Below are positions 17,516 through 24,581 of a stretch of DNA of 61,120 nt, piece by piece. Every line of letters begins with the position of its first letter. The first letter of the stretch is position 1. The DNA lies in contig JAOARV010000018.1 in the NCBI GenBank assembly GCA_025210395.1, forward strand, positions 1 through 61,120, in the 5' to 3' direction. The translations under genes were made by a program, and so were the position numbers. The notes under the pieces were generated by a model. It searched no databases. It was not told the origin of the DNA and saw nothing but the letters and a program-made list of their open reading frames with translations. Origin of the DNA: Marinisporobacter sp. (lineage in GTDB: Bacteria > Bacillota > Clostridia > Peptostreptococcales > Thermotaleaceae).

Positions 17516-18289
17516 CTATTTTACGGAATTTACAAAGGCGTTTGCCATATTTTTTATATTTTCTATATAATTAGGTGCTAAAGGAGCAATAACCTGAGTA
17601 CTCCCCTTTATTTCTTGAGCAATCACCCTAGATTGCTTTGAATCAATCTCCGCTTGATAAAAGATGGTTTTAATATTTTCTTTTTTTGCACACTCAATAA
17701 TTCTTTTTATATCCTCTATGGTTGCTTCTTTTCCCTCTTTTTCAATAGCAATCATTTTTAGTCCATAATCCTCTGCAAAATATCCAAATGCAGGATGATA
17801 TACGAAAAATCCTTTTTTAGGTAAATCTTTTATAGATTTTTTTACCTCCTCATCTAATTTATCCAACTTTTCTATATATTCTTTGGCATTTTTTATATAT
17901 ATTTCTTCATTTTCAGAATCCATCTCACATAGCTTATCTTTTATTACCTCAATCATAACTTTTACTCTTTTAGGAGATAACCATATATGAGGGTCTCTCT
18001 CTCTAGGTGAAAACTCTCGATCCTTATAAACCTTTGAAACCTCTGCTTCTAATGGAATAAGTTCTATATTTTCATTGATACTAGCTAATTTAGGAATGAT
18101 ATTCGCTTTTTCAGTAGGTACACCTATTGAAAAATAGACACGAGATTTACTAAGCATCTGTAGTTCCCTTGGAGAAGGTGCATAATTTTCAGGGCTATTC
18201 CCTGGTGGAATCATTGTGATAACTTCAATTAAATCTCCTCCTACTACCTTTACAAAAGTCTCTTGAGGAACAATAGAAACAGCAACCAT
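17516..18289 (-). CDS. Metal ABC transporter substrate-binding protein, ZnuA-like, separated from its signal peptide by an in-frame TGA
   Basis: 257 aa of an otherwise complete cluster A-I binding protein: 'VSIVPQETFVKVVGGDLIEVITMIPPGNSPENYAPSP', 'DPHIWLSP' (a metal-ligand His), 'VYHPAFGYFAEDYGL' (second His), and the closing Glu/Asp 'QAEIDSKQSRVIAQEI'. The normal lipoprotein leader is encoded upstream in the same frame (18391-18308: MKNILKISSYLF... ending in SLTGC), but a TGA at 18307-18305 interrupts it four codons after the lipobox Cys. The ATG at 18289 has GGAG 8 nt upstream, so reinitiation could make a version with no signal peptide, which would not be exported. Either a real nonsense mutation (a single base from TGG, GGA or CGA), a sequencing error, or, less likely, recoding. 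See the finding. Confidence 0.85.
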   Translation of the reverse strand: MVAVSIVPQETFVKVVGGDLIEVITMIPPGNSPENYAPSPRELQMLSKSRVYFSIGVPTEKANIIPKLASINENIELIPLEAEVSKVYKDREFSPRERDPHIWLSPKRVKVMIEVIKDKLCEMDSENEEIYIKNAKEYIEKLDKLDEEVKKSIKDLPKKGFFVYHPAFGYFAEDYGLKMIAIEKEGKEATIEDIKRIIECAKKENIKTIFYQAEIDSKQSRVIAQEIKGSTQVIAPLAPNYIENIKNMANAFVNSVK

Positions 18290-18391
18290 TAATTTTTCTC
18301 CATTTCAATCTTCTTCATTACAACCTGTTAAAGAAAAAAATATTATAAAGCTAATAAATAAATAAGAACTTATTTTTAATATATTTTTCAT
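18290..18391 (-). pseudogene. Orphaned lipoprotein signal peptide of the ZnuA-like gene
   Basis: Thirty-four codons, in frame with the CDS that starts at 18289: a start ATG with AAAGGAG 7 nt upstream, a 23-residue hydrophobic leader, the lipobox SLTGC, then N-E-E-D and TGA, followed by N-G-E-K-L and the internal Met. The leader and the downstream protein together give a normal ~290-aa binding lipoprotein. A second ATG lies directly in front at 18394. Confidence 0.85.
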
Positions 18392-18414
18392 CATTACACT
18401 CCTTTCATTTCTTT

Positions 18415-18444
18415 ATTATATTCCTATCTAAAACGAAAATCCAA
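18415..18444 (-). promoter_or_regulatory. Promoter of the metal ABC transporter operon
   Basis: Minus strand -35 TTGGAT (18444-18439), an 18-nt spacer and -10 TATAAT (18420-18415), about 25 nt upstream of the leader-peptide ATG. No clear Zur/MntR palindrome is visible to me. Confidence 0.55.
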
Positions 18445-18511
18445 GTCATTTTCTATATATTTTACATATTTTCTATTATTATCCTAATACTATTCTTCTA
18501 TAACCTAAAAT

Positions 18512-18546
18512 AAAAGAGCCTTCTTTTTTACAAGAAAGCTCCTTTT
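18512..18546 (-). terminator. Terminator of the FAD oxidoreductase operon
   Basis: Minus strand: GAGCTTTCTT with AAGAAGGCTC (one G-U) on a 6-nt loop, then TTTTATTTTA. It lies about 70 nt past the stop codon at 18615. Confidence 0.75.
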
Positions 18547-18614
18547 CATTAGACTTTTAATCTATTTATAGCTTTGAAAGTTTTCAAATCCTGTATAAAT
18601 ACAGTCTATCAGCT

Positions 18615-19688
18615 TTATTTAAGATAATCACTTTTATTGAATATTCCTAATATCTTCCCCATATTTTTCACCACATTAAAATCCGTATCATATAATAAAT
18701 TTTTGATTCCTGGTATACCAATAGTAGTGATTAATTTGTCATAACCCTTATTAGATATTTTATTAAAACTCTTTCTAAATTCATGCATATATAAATTTTG
18801 CTGCACCCGATTTTGAATAAGCTTTTCATAGTTCTTCCCACAAGCAATACTTTTTCCAGCCATAACACCTGTAGTCATACTATTCATAATACCAAAGCCT
18901 AAAAATGGATCAATGCTACCTGCTGCATTTCCTACAAAGTAAATATTATCTACTTTATGAGGATATACAAATCCTGTTTTATGTTGAAGTTTAAATTCCT
19001 CTACAATCGTATATTTTATATTTTCCGCATATAAAAAAGCTTCCCAATACCAATCCATCTCTTTTTCATTTACCTCTGTGGTAATCGCTACTAAAGAAGC
19101 CCTTCTTTCATTAAATGGCGTAAGGTAGACATATCCATTTTTACAATAATCTTTATTAATCCAAACAATCAATGTATAAGGGTCAAAATCTCCTAATACA
19201 ATAGCTCCTTTTACATATGTAGTAACCCACTCCTGCCAACATCCCATTTCTTCTGTAAAATTACTGTTTCCTGTTCCAACGACTACATAATCATAATCTT
19301 TTGAAAGCTTTTCATAATCGCCAAAGGAATTAAATTTTATTTTTGTATTTTTAAGTTTCTCATAAATTTGAGGCTTCATAGCATCAGATTCTTTTCCCCT
19401 TCTAAAAAAATAACCTAACGATCCTTGGATTATGGTTTTTTTATTCGGTGAATAATGTATGATTGTATTGATTTTATTTAAAGGCTTTAATTGAATCCCC
19501 AATCTTTTATAATACTGAATCGAATCCTTTATGGGTCTACTGATAATTTTTAAATCTCCTCCTACATGGTCATGTACTTCCCCTATAAAATCATTTTTTT
19601 CATAAATGACAGGGCTTATTCCATAACTTTCTAATTCATGGGCACAGCTTAGTCCACTAATACCCGCTCCAATAATTGCAACCTTCAA
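18615..19688 (-). CDS. FAD-dependent oxidoreductase (geranylgeranyl reductase/phytoene desaturase-like), copy 1
   Basis: 357 aa from a TTG start with GGGAG upstream, 5 nt after the 29-aa peptide gene stops. The N-terminus 'MKVAIIGAGISGLSCAHELESYG' is a Rossmann dinucleotide-binding motif (GxGxxG), with E about 20 residues later ('VIYEKNDFIG') for the adenosine ribose. 'VDNIYFVGNAAGSIDPFLGFGIMNSMTTGVMAGKSIA' is the second FAD motif of the GR2/FixC-type family, with G-x-A-x-G. The family reduces prenyl chains, desaturates carotenoids or oxidises lipids. The substrate here is unknown. The protein has no membrane anchor, but a small membrane protein and a membrane peptide are encoded with it. A paralogue lies at 21330. 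Confidence 0.85.
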   Translation of the reverse strand: MKVAIIGAGISGLSCAHELESYGISPVIYEKNDFIGEVHDHVGGDLKIISRPIKDSIQYYKRLGIQLKPLNKINTIIHYSPNKKTIIQGSLGYFFRRGKESDAMKPQIYEKLKNTKIKFNSFGDYEKLSKDYDYVVVGTGNSNFTEEMGCWQEWVTTYVKGAIVLGDFDPYTLIVWINKDYCKNGYVYLTPFNERRASLVAITTEVNEKEMDWYWEAFLYAENIKYTIVEEFKLQHKTGFVYPHKVDNIYFVGNAAGSIDPFLGFGIMNSMTTGVMAGKSIACGKNYEKLIQNRVQQNLYMHEFRKSFNKISNKGYDKLITTIGIPGIKNLLYDTDFNVVKNMGKILGIFNKSDYLK

Positions 19689-19693
19689 AACCT

Positions 19694-19783
19694 TCAGCTC
19701 CCATACTTATCTAGAATCTTAAACCAAATATAAACAAGTCCCCCAATCATCATCATCAATAAAAGGTATAATGAAAAGCTCAT
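19694..19783 (-). CDS. Small membrane peptide, 29 aa
   Basis: An ATG one base after the stop of the CBO0543-like gene (TAA-G-ATG) opens a 29-codon frame ending 5 nt before the TTG of the FAD gene. The product (MSFSLYLLLMMMIGGL...) is one predicted membrane helix of about 21 residues followed by a short charged tail containing K-I-L-D-K-Y-G-S. GGAG in the last codons of the preceding gene serves as the ribosome binding site, so translation is probably coupled. The tight packing, with no room for another function, argues that it is real. It may help the soluble oxidoreductase bind the membrane; that is inference. Confidence 0.6.
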   Translation of the reverse strand: MSFSLYLLLMMMIGGLVYIWFKILDKYGS

Positions 19784-19784
19784 C

Positions 19785-20231
19785 TTAACCACTCCACTTC
19801 TTTAATACGGTCATTGAAAACCAACTAATCATCACCATAGCCCCAATGTTTACCATGACGCTATCAATATAATCCCAATCTATATATTCTACAACGCCCT
19901 TATAAACTAATATGTATTCTGTCAATGAATAGATGACTGTTATAACAAAGACATTGATGACACTCATCCATCTATTCTTTGGATGATATTGAGCTATTAA
20001 TATTCCAATAACAAAAACAGGGCCTATTAAAAAAAAGAGGGAATCTCCTAAAATACTAACAACAGGCTTATGAATTATATAACGCCCTTGTACACTACTA
20101 TTTAAAAAATCTGTAGTAATTGCCATACAAATAGCAAAAAATCCTGCTAATATATTTATTTTTAACTTCTTTAAATTTACCAATAATAAAAATACAATCC
20201 AATTTATAATAAATAGTACAATCCATTCCAT
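19785..20231 (-). CDS. CBO0543-like integral membrane protein
   Basis: 148 aa with about five hydrophobic segments (residues ~3-20, 27-45, 58-82, 88-108, 122-142). The topology and 'DSLFFLIGPVFVIGILIAQYHP' resemble the Firmicutes membrane family known as CBO0543, whose function is unknown. It follows two small helical proteins and precedes the 29-aa peptide and the FAD oxidoreductase in one operon (gaps of 12, 1 and 5 nt). A related membrane protein occurs in the divergent second module at 20848. Confidence 0.75.
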   Translation of the reverse strand: MEWIVLFIINWIVFLLLVNLKKLKINILAGFFAICMAITTDFLNSSVQGRYIIHKPVVSILGDSLFFLIGPVFVIGILIAQYHPKNRWMSVINVFVITVIYSLTEYILVYKGVVEYIDWDYIDSVMVNIGAMVMISWFSMTVLKKWSG

Positions 20232-20243
20232 CCTCTCCCTCCT

Positions 20244-20471
20244 TTACTTTCTAGGCTTTATAGAGAATATTTTAGAGATGCTAAAGGGCTTTGCCTCTAA
20301 TCTTTCTATGTCCTTTTGAAGCTTCATAACCTCTCTCATTTCATCATCTCTTAATTGGCTGAAAAGATGTCTGACTTCAGGATTTCTGATCTGTATTAAA
20401 TTTTCATTATAAAATAATTGATTTGAGATCTTATATTGCAACAAATCCTTTAATATATCTACCTTTTTCAT
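20244..20471 (-). CDS. Small helical protein, 75 aa (half-ferritin-like)
   Basis: 75 aa, no membrane helix. It is predicted to be two amphipathic helices: 'ILKDLLQYKISNQLFYNENLIQ' and 'PEVRHLFSQLRDDEMREVMKLQKDIERLEA', with a basic tail. The second helix has the spacing 'LFxxLRDDEMRxVxxL' seen in ferritin-like or coat-F-like proteins, but at half the usual length and with no ligand His after the acidic pair. It starts 8 nt after the 69-aa gene. The two could pair to form a four-helix bundle. Function unknown. Confidence 0.75.
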   Translation of the reverse strand: MKKVDILKDLLQYKISNQLFYNENLIQIRNPEVRHLFSQLRDDEMREVMKLQKDIERLEAKPFSISKIFSIKPRK

Positions 20472-20479
20472 CTCATCAC

Positions 20480-20689
20480 CTACCCTTGAATATTTAGTTT
20501 GATCATCAAATCCTTCATGAGTTTAACATGTTCCTTTGAAGTTTTCTTCAATTCCTTAATCATCTTTTTTAACGCTTGATCCTCTAATACTTCCTCATAG
20601 TCCTCATATTTTTTTAGTAATAGCTCTTCTCGATCTATAGAAATATTGAAGGCTGTATCTAATAAATATTCCTGTGAAAGCTTTCTCAT
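20480..20689 (-). CDS. Small helical protein, 69 aa, first gene of the operon
   Basis: 69 aa behind AGGAGGAATACG, a very strong ribosome binding site. All-helical: 'EYLLDTAFNISIDREELLLKKYEDYEEVL' then 'QALKKMIKELKKTSKEHVKLMKDLMIKL'. The 'EExxLxKKYExY' and 'KEHVKLM' patterns recall the E/EH metal-ligand helices of ferritin-like folds, again as a half-length unit. It leads the minus-strand module (69 aa, 75 aa, membrane protein, 29-aa peptide, FAD enzyme). Function unknown. Confidence 0.75.
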   Translation of the reverse strand: MRKLSQEYLLDTAFNISIDREELLLKKYEDYEEVLEDQALKKMIKELKKTSKEHVKLMKDLMIKLNIQG

Positions 20690-20847
20690 CGTATTCCTCC
20701 TATTTATTTTTCTATAATATTTTGCTTTATTTATGTAAATATTATACTTAAGCTTCCCCTATAGATCTACATCTTTAAGATTTCGAATTTATTATAAATT
20801 ATTCCAACACCTTGAAGATACTAAAAAATCATAAAGTAGGTGATCAC

Positions 20848-21315
20848 TTGGATAAAATCCTATGGACTGGTGTTTTCTTCTATGTAAATGTGATCCTTTT
20901 ATTGATTACTTTTTTTATTTTACTTGATAAAAAAAAACTAAAAGAATTACTTCCTATAGGTCTTTTCATTGCTGCACTAAATTATACTGTAGAAATAGTA
21001 GGATTACACTATGAGATATGGAAATACCCATTAGCTTCTCCTGGTTATCCAGAGGTAACTATTATTAGTAGCCTTATTTACTTTCCTATTGTTGCAATAC
21101 TTTTTAGCCAATACTTAGGAAACACTATCCAGAAAAATATATTATTAATCATCTTTTTTGTTAGTGTAAACATGGTCATAGAAATCATTACATTAAAAAC
21201 AACACTTCTATTTGTTTATAGTGAGAAAATGAATCTATGGATTGCTTTATTTATGTATTTATCTGCTTATTTATTGATTATTTTGTTTAAACATTTTTAT
21301 GAAAATTTAGCTTAA
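20848..21315 (+). CDS. CBO0543-like integral membrane protein, second module
   Basis: 155 aa if it starts at the TTG at 20848, which has AGGTGA 5 nt upstream. A longer frame from a TTG at 20812 has no ribosome binding site. About five membrane helices. 'KELLPIGLFIAALNYTVEIVGLHYEIWKYP' and 'LIYFPIVAILFSQYL' align in position with parts of the 148-aa protein of the divergent operon, so they look like distant paralogues. It is followed after 14 nt by an FAD oxidoreductase paralogue. The intergenic region to the other module (20690-20847) must hold both divergent promoters. Confidence 0.72.
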   Translation: MDKILWTGVFFYVNVILLLITFFILLDKKKLKELLPIGLFIAALNYTVEIVGLHYEIWKYPLASPGYPEVTIISSLIYFPIVAILFSQYLGNTIQKNILLIIFFVSVNMVIEIITLKTTLLFVYSEKMNLWIALFMYLSAYLLIILFKHFYENLA

Positions 21316-21329
21316 AGGGTTGTGATACT

Positions 21330-22391
21330 ATGAAGGTTGCTATTATTGGCGGAGGTTTATCTGGTTTATCCTGTGCCTTTGAATTAAAAAAACACGGGAT
21401 CATCCCTACTGTTTTTGAAAAAAAAATCTATATTGGAGATCATTTAGACTATACGATTGTTTTTCTTAGAATATTTGATCCATTTTTTGAAACACCTATA
21501 AAATATTTAAATAAAAACTATGGTTTAAAAATAAAACCCTTAAATCAATTAAACAAGATTACAATGCTCGGTCCTACAAAAAAAACTACTATACACGGAA
21601 AACTTGGATTTATCTTTAAAAAAAATAGAGAATCAGATTCACTAGAAAATCAAATATTAAAACAATTAGATCTTCCCATTATTTTTGATAAATATATCCA
21701 TCCAAAAGACTTCAAAAATGATTTTGATGCAATTGTCTGTGCAAATGGCGATAATCTTTTTTCAAATGAACTAAATAATTGGCACACAACCCTTAGTACC
21801 CATTCTAGAATTGCAACGGTCATAGGAGATTTTAACCCAAATGCCCTAACCATGTGGCTCAATACAAAATATACAAAGCATGTCTATGCTTATATGTTGC
21901 CCTTTAGCAAAGATAAAGCAAATCTTACTTTAACTGTTGAAAATAGTTCCTATGATGAATTAGATTATTATTGGAAAAAGTTCTTAAACTTAGAGAATAT
22001 CAACTATCACATACTAGAAACTAGAGATATAGAACATACAGCTGGAAGGGTAGATACATTAAAATTAGACAATATCTATTTTACAGGAAATTCAGCTGGG
22101 CTCCTTGGAAATTTATTAGGCTTTGGTGCAATGAATGCTATTGAAAGCGGGATTCTTGTTGGAAAAGCTATTGCAAAAAATCTTGATTACAACGAAATGA
22201 TGACACCTATATTAAAAAATATAGCTTATTTATATAGATTTCGAAAGAAAATGAATACCTTTACTAATAAAGATTATGATAGATTAATAAGCTTTTTAGG
22301 TCTTCCCCTTATCAAGCAATATATTTATAATAACCCTTTTTATAAGGTCTTAAAAAAGACCTCCATTCAAGATCATTTATCTAAAAAATAG
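21330..22391 (+). CDS. FAD-dependent oxidoreductase (geranylgeranyl reductase/phytoene desaturase-like), copy 2
   Basis: 353 aa from an ATG. 'MKVAIIGGGLSGLSCAFELKKHG' gives the GxGxxG motif, with E in 'TVFEKKIYIGDHLD'. 'LDNIYFTGNSAGLLGNLLGFGAMNAIESGILVGKAIA' is the second FAD motif. It aligns with the 357-aa protein at 18615 over the whole length (both have an 'NxxTxxGPTKKTTIHGKLGFIFKKNRESDSL'-type central region in shorter form, and a 'FRKxxNxxxNKxYDRLI' tail). The divergence shows an old duplication or separate acquisition rather than a recent copy. Role unknown; both copies sit beside a CBO0543-like membrane protein. It ends in a perfect bidirectional terminator. Confidence 0.83.
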   Translation: MKVAIIGGGLSGLSCAFELKKHGIIPTVFEKKIYIGDHLDYTIVFLRIFDPFFETPIKYLNKNYGLKIKPLNQLNKITMLGPTKKTTIHGKLGFIFKKNRESDSLENQILKQLDLPIIFDKYIHPKDFKNDFDAIVCANGDNLFSNELNNWHTTLSTHSRIATVIGDFNPNALTMWLNTKYTKHVYAYMLPFSKDKANLTLTVENSSYDELDYYWKKFLNLENINYHILETRDIEHTAGRVDTLKLDNIYFTGNSAGLLGNLLGFGAMNAIESGILVGKAIAKNLDYNEMMTPILKNIAYLYRFRKKMNTFTNKDYDRLISFLGLPLIKQYIYNNPFYKVLKKTSIQDHLSKK

Positions 22392-22423
22392 ATCAGCCCT
22401 AATGAGCTGATCTATTTTTTTTT
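22383..22423. terminator. Bidirectional terminator between FAD copy 2 and the germination operon
   Basis: AAATAGATCAGC pairs with GCTGATCTATTT, followed by a long T run on the plus strand and A/T on the other side. The last germination gene stops inside its loop. Confidence 0.9.
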
Positions 22424-23481
22424 ATGTGCGTTACCACTAGGATCATGGTTGGCAATATCACTTGGAACGGAAATGCATAATATTTCCATATAGTAAGCCA
22501 TTCAAACATCTCGAAAATATTTTCATAAATAAATAGAGAACAATTGAACATAATCAACCCTATAGGCACTACCAAAGCTCGATAATCCTTCAATTGAAAA
22601 ATTCTTGCAACGCCATTACAAACAGCAAATAAACATACGCTAATCTTCAAAAAAGTAGCTGTAATACTTGCAATGATAGCGATAATCTCCATCCTTTGAA
22701 AGGTCTCCCCAATATCTACTTTACTCGCAACAGCATGATTCGGAAAAAATGTAGCACCATATAAATCTGGTCCTATAACTAAAATCTCTGCCAACGAAAC
22801 ACCTGCTATAAGCAACCCTCCCCATAATAATCCTTTAGTATAAATAATGTATGAAGATTTTTTTGATTGTAGTGCAGAAAACACCATCATAAATACAACT
22901 GTTTCTGTACAGGGAAAAGAAAGTGCAGACAATGTTCCTTCCAAAAAAGGTTTTATCCCATTATATAATATTGGCTGAATATTATTAAAATCCATTACAG
23001 GGATCAGCAGTAATATAAGAATAGACGGAATAGGTGCATTGATCAAAACAAAAAGATTTGCCCATCTCCCTAATACTTCAATCCCCTCCCTTACAATCCA
23101 AATAGAAAGGATAACCATAAGAATACTAAAAGCAATCATAGGTGTTTCTGGTAATGCAACTATTACTGGAAATTCCCCAAAATCCCTCATAACCAATACA
23201 CCTAAATGAAAAGCAAACCATATATAAAAAAAACCTATCATTTTTCCTATGATTTTTCCAAAAGCATATTCTAAAACATAAAATAAGTCCTTCTCTGGAA
23301 AAAAGGAAAGGATTTTTGCATAGATCCATACAATAGGGATAGCAATAAGAATAGCAGCAATAATGGATAACCATAAATCACTTCCAGCTTCTGCTGCTGT
23401 TGGCATAGCCAAGGCACTTCCAGCTATGAATAAAATCACCAAACATATCCCTTGTTTATCAGAAATAACCTCTTTATTCAT
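22399..23481 (-). CDS. Spore germination GerAB-type transporter, second copy (GerAB/ArcD/ProY family)
   Basis: 360 aa, about ten membrane helices. It begins MNKEVISDKQGICLVI, nearly identical to the start of the gene immediately upstream. In the germinant receptor the B subunit is an APC-superfamily membrane protein of the spore inner membrane that helps bind the nutrient. Its start overlaps the stop of the other B gene by 4 bp (ATGA). Having two adjacent B subunits suggests a receptor that can assemble with alternative B partners and so respond to two germinants or a mixture. Confidence 0.9.
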   Translation of the reverse strand: MNKEVISDKQGICLVILFIAGSALAMPTAAEAGSDLWLSIIAAILIAIPIVWIYAKILSFFPEKDLFYVLEYAFGKIIGKMIGFFYIWFAFHLGVLVMRDFGEFPVIVALPETPMIAFSILMVILSIWIVREGIEVLGRWANLFVLINAPIPSILILLLIPVMDFNNIQPILYNGIKPFLEGTLSALSFPCTETVVFMMVFSALQSKKSSYIIYTKGLLWGGLLIAGVSLAEILVIGPDLYGATFFPNHAVASKVDIGETFQRMEIIAIIASITATFLKISVCLFAVCNGVARIFQLKDYRALVVPIGLIMFNCSLFIYENIFEMFEWLTIWKYYAFPFQVILPTMILVVTHIKKNRSAH

Positions 23482-24566
23482 ATATTTCCTCTTCTCCTCC
23501 CCTTCATCTTATATACAATCAATAAACAAATAGGAAAAAATATGTGAAATGGAAAAGCGTAATAAAGCCATACCTCCAAAATAAACTCGAAATAGTCCAT
23601 TACACCACTGTGAAGAAAATAAGATAGATTGATCATAAGTGCTCCTATTGGAATAACAATAATACGATAATCCTTTATTCCAAATGCTTTTGTCATTCCC
23701 TTACAAGCTGCTAAAAAAAATATAGATATTTTTATAAATGCCCCAAAGGAAAAGGCTGTAGCCAGAATAATCTCTAATCTTTGAAAAAGATCTCCAATAA
23801 TAATTCTCATAGCTGACCCATGAGAAGGATAATACATATTTGAAGCTGTATAAACCCCCAATACCATAATATTTCCTATAGATATGATCAATATTAATGT
23901 AACTCCTATAACTAGTCCCCTTAAATAAATATGATAAGAAGATTTCTTTGTTTTAAAATGAGAGAAAGCCGCAGTAAAAGCTACTACTTGGGAACATGGA
24001 AATACAAAGACCGAATAAGCTCCTTTTAAAATCGGTTTTATTCCTCCATAATAAAAGGGCCTTAAATGATTTATATCCATCTCTTTTATCACAAATAATA
24101 ACAATAAAAATATAAAACTTGCTAGAATGAGCACAAAAAATTCTGCCCATCTTCCGATTACTTCTATCCCTGCTTTGATGATAAAAATGCATAAAAGCAT
24201 CATAAAAATCATCACCATGATTCTAGGTGTTTCTGCCAAAGCTGTAACAAAGACAAAATATAAATAATTTAAAGCCACTAATACAGCTGTATGAAAAAAG
24301 TACCAAGTATATAAAAGTATAATGATTTTTCCTATATATTTTCCGAAGGAAATTTCTATCATATCATATAGATTTTTACCTGGAAATTGCTCATGCAAAT
24401 AAGCATATAGATAGACAAGGGGTAAAGCTGTTACAAATGCTACTAAAATAGCCATCCACAAATCCTTTTTGGCATCTAACCCTCTTGCCATAATCACAGC
24501 TGTTCCTATAATAAACATAACCATCATAGAGATCCCTTGTTTATCAGAAATAACCTCTTTATTCAT
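23478..24566 (-). CDS. Spore germination GerAB-type transporter, first copy (GerAB/ArcD/ProY family)
   Basis: 362 aa with about ten membrane helices ('ISMMVMFIIGTAVIMARGLDA', 'AGIEVIGRWAEFFVLILASFIFLLLLF'). It shares the start MNKEVISDKQG and the 'KAGIEVIGRWAE' / 'REGIEVLGRWAN' motif with its neighbour, so this is a tandem duplication that has since diverged. It lies 15 nt after the second GerC gene. Confidence 0.9.
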   Translation of the reverse strand: MNKEVISDKQGISMMVMFIIGTAVIMARGLDAKKDLWMAILVAFVTALPLVYLYAYLHEQFPGKNLYDMIEISFGKYIGKIIILLYTWYFFHTAVLVALNYLYFVFVTALAETPRIMVMIFMMLLCIFIIKAGIEVIGRWAEFFVLILASFIFLLLLFVIKEMDINHLRPFYYGGIKPILKGAYSVFVFPCSQVVAFTAAFSHFKTKKSSYHIYLRGLVIGVTLILIISIGNIMVLGVYTASNMYYPSHGSAMRIIIGDLFQRLEIILATAFSFGAFIKISIFFLAACKGMTKAFGIKDYRIIVIPIGALMINLSYFLHSGVMDYFEFILEVWLYYAFPFHIFFPICLLIVYKMKGRRRGNI

Positions 24567-24581
24567 TCCCTTCCTCCTAAA

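Noticed and set aside
18305..18307. TGA as a selenocysteine codon in the ZnuA-like gene
   Set aside because: No stable hairpin follows within the expected distance, the position after the lipobox has no catalytic function, and metal-binding proteins of this family do not use selenocysteine.
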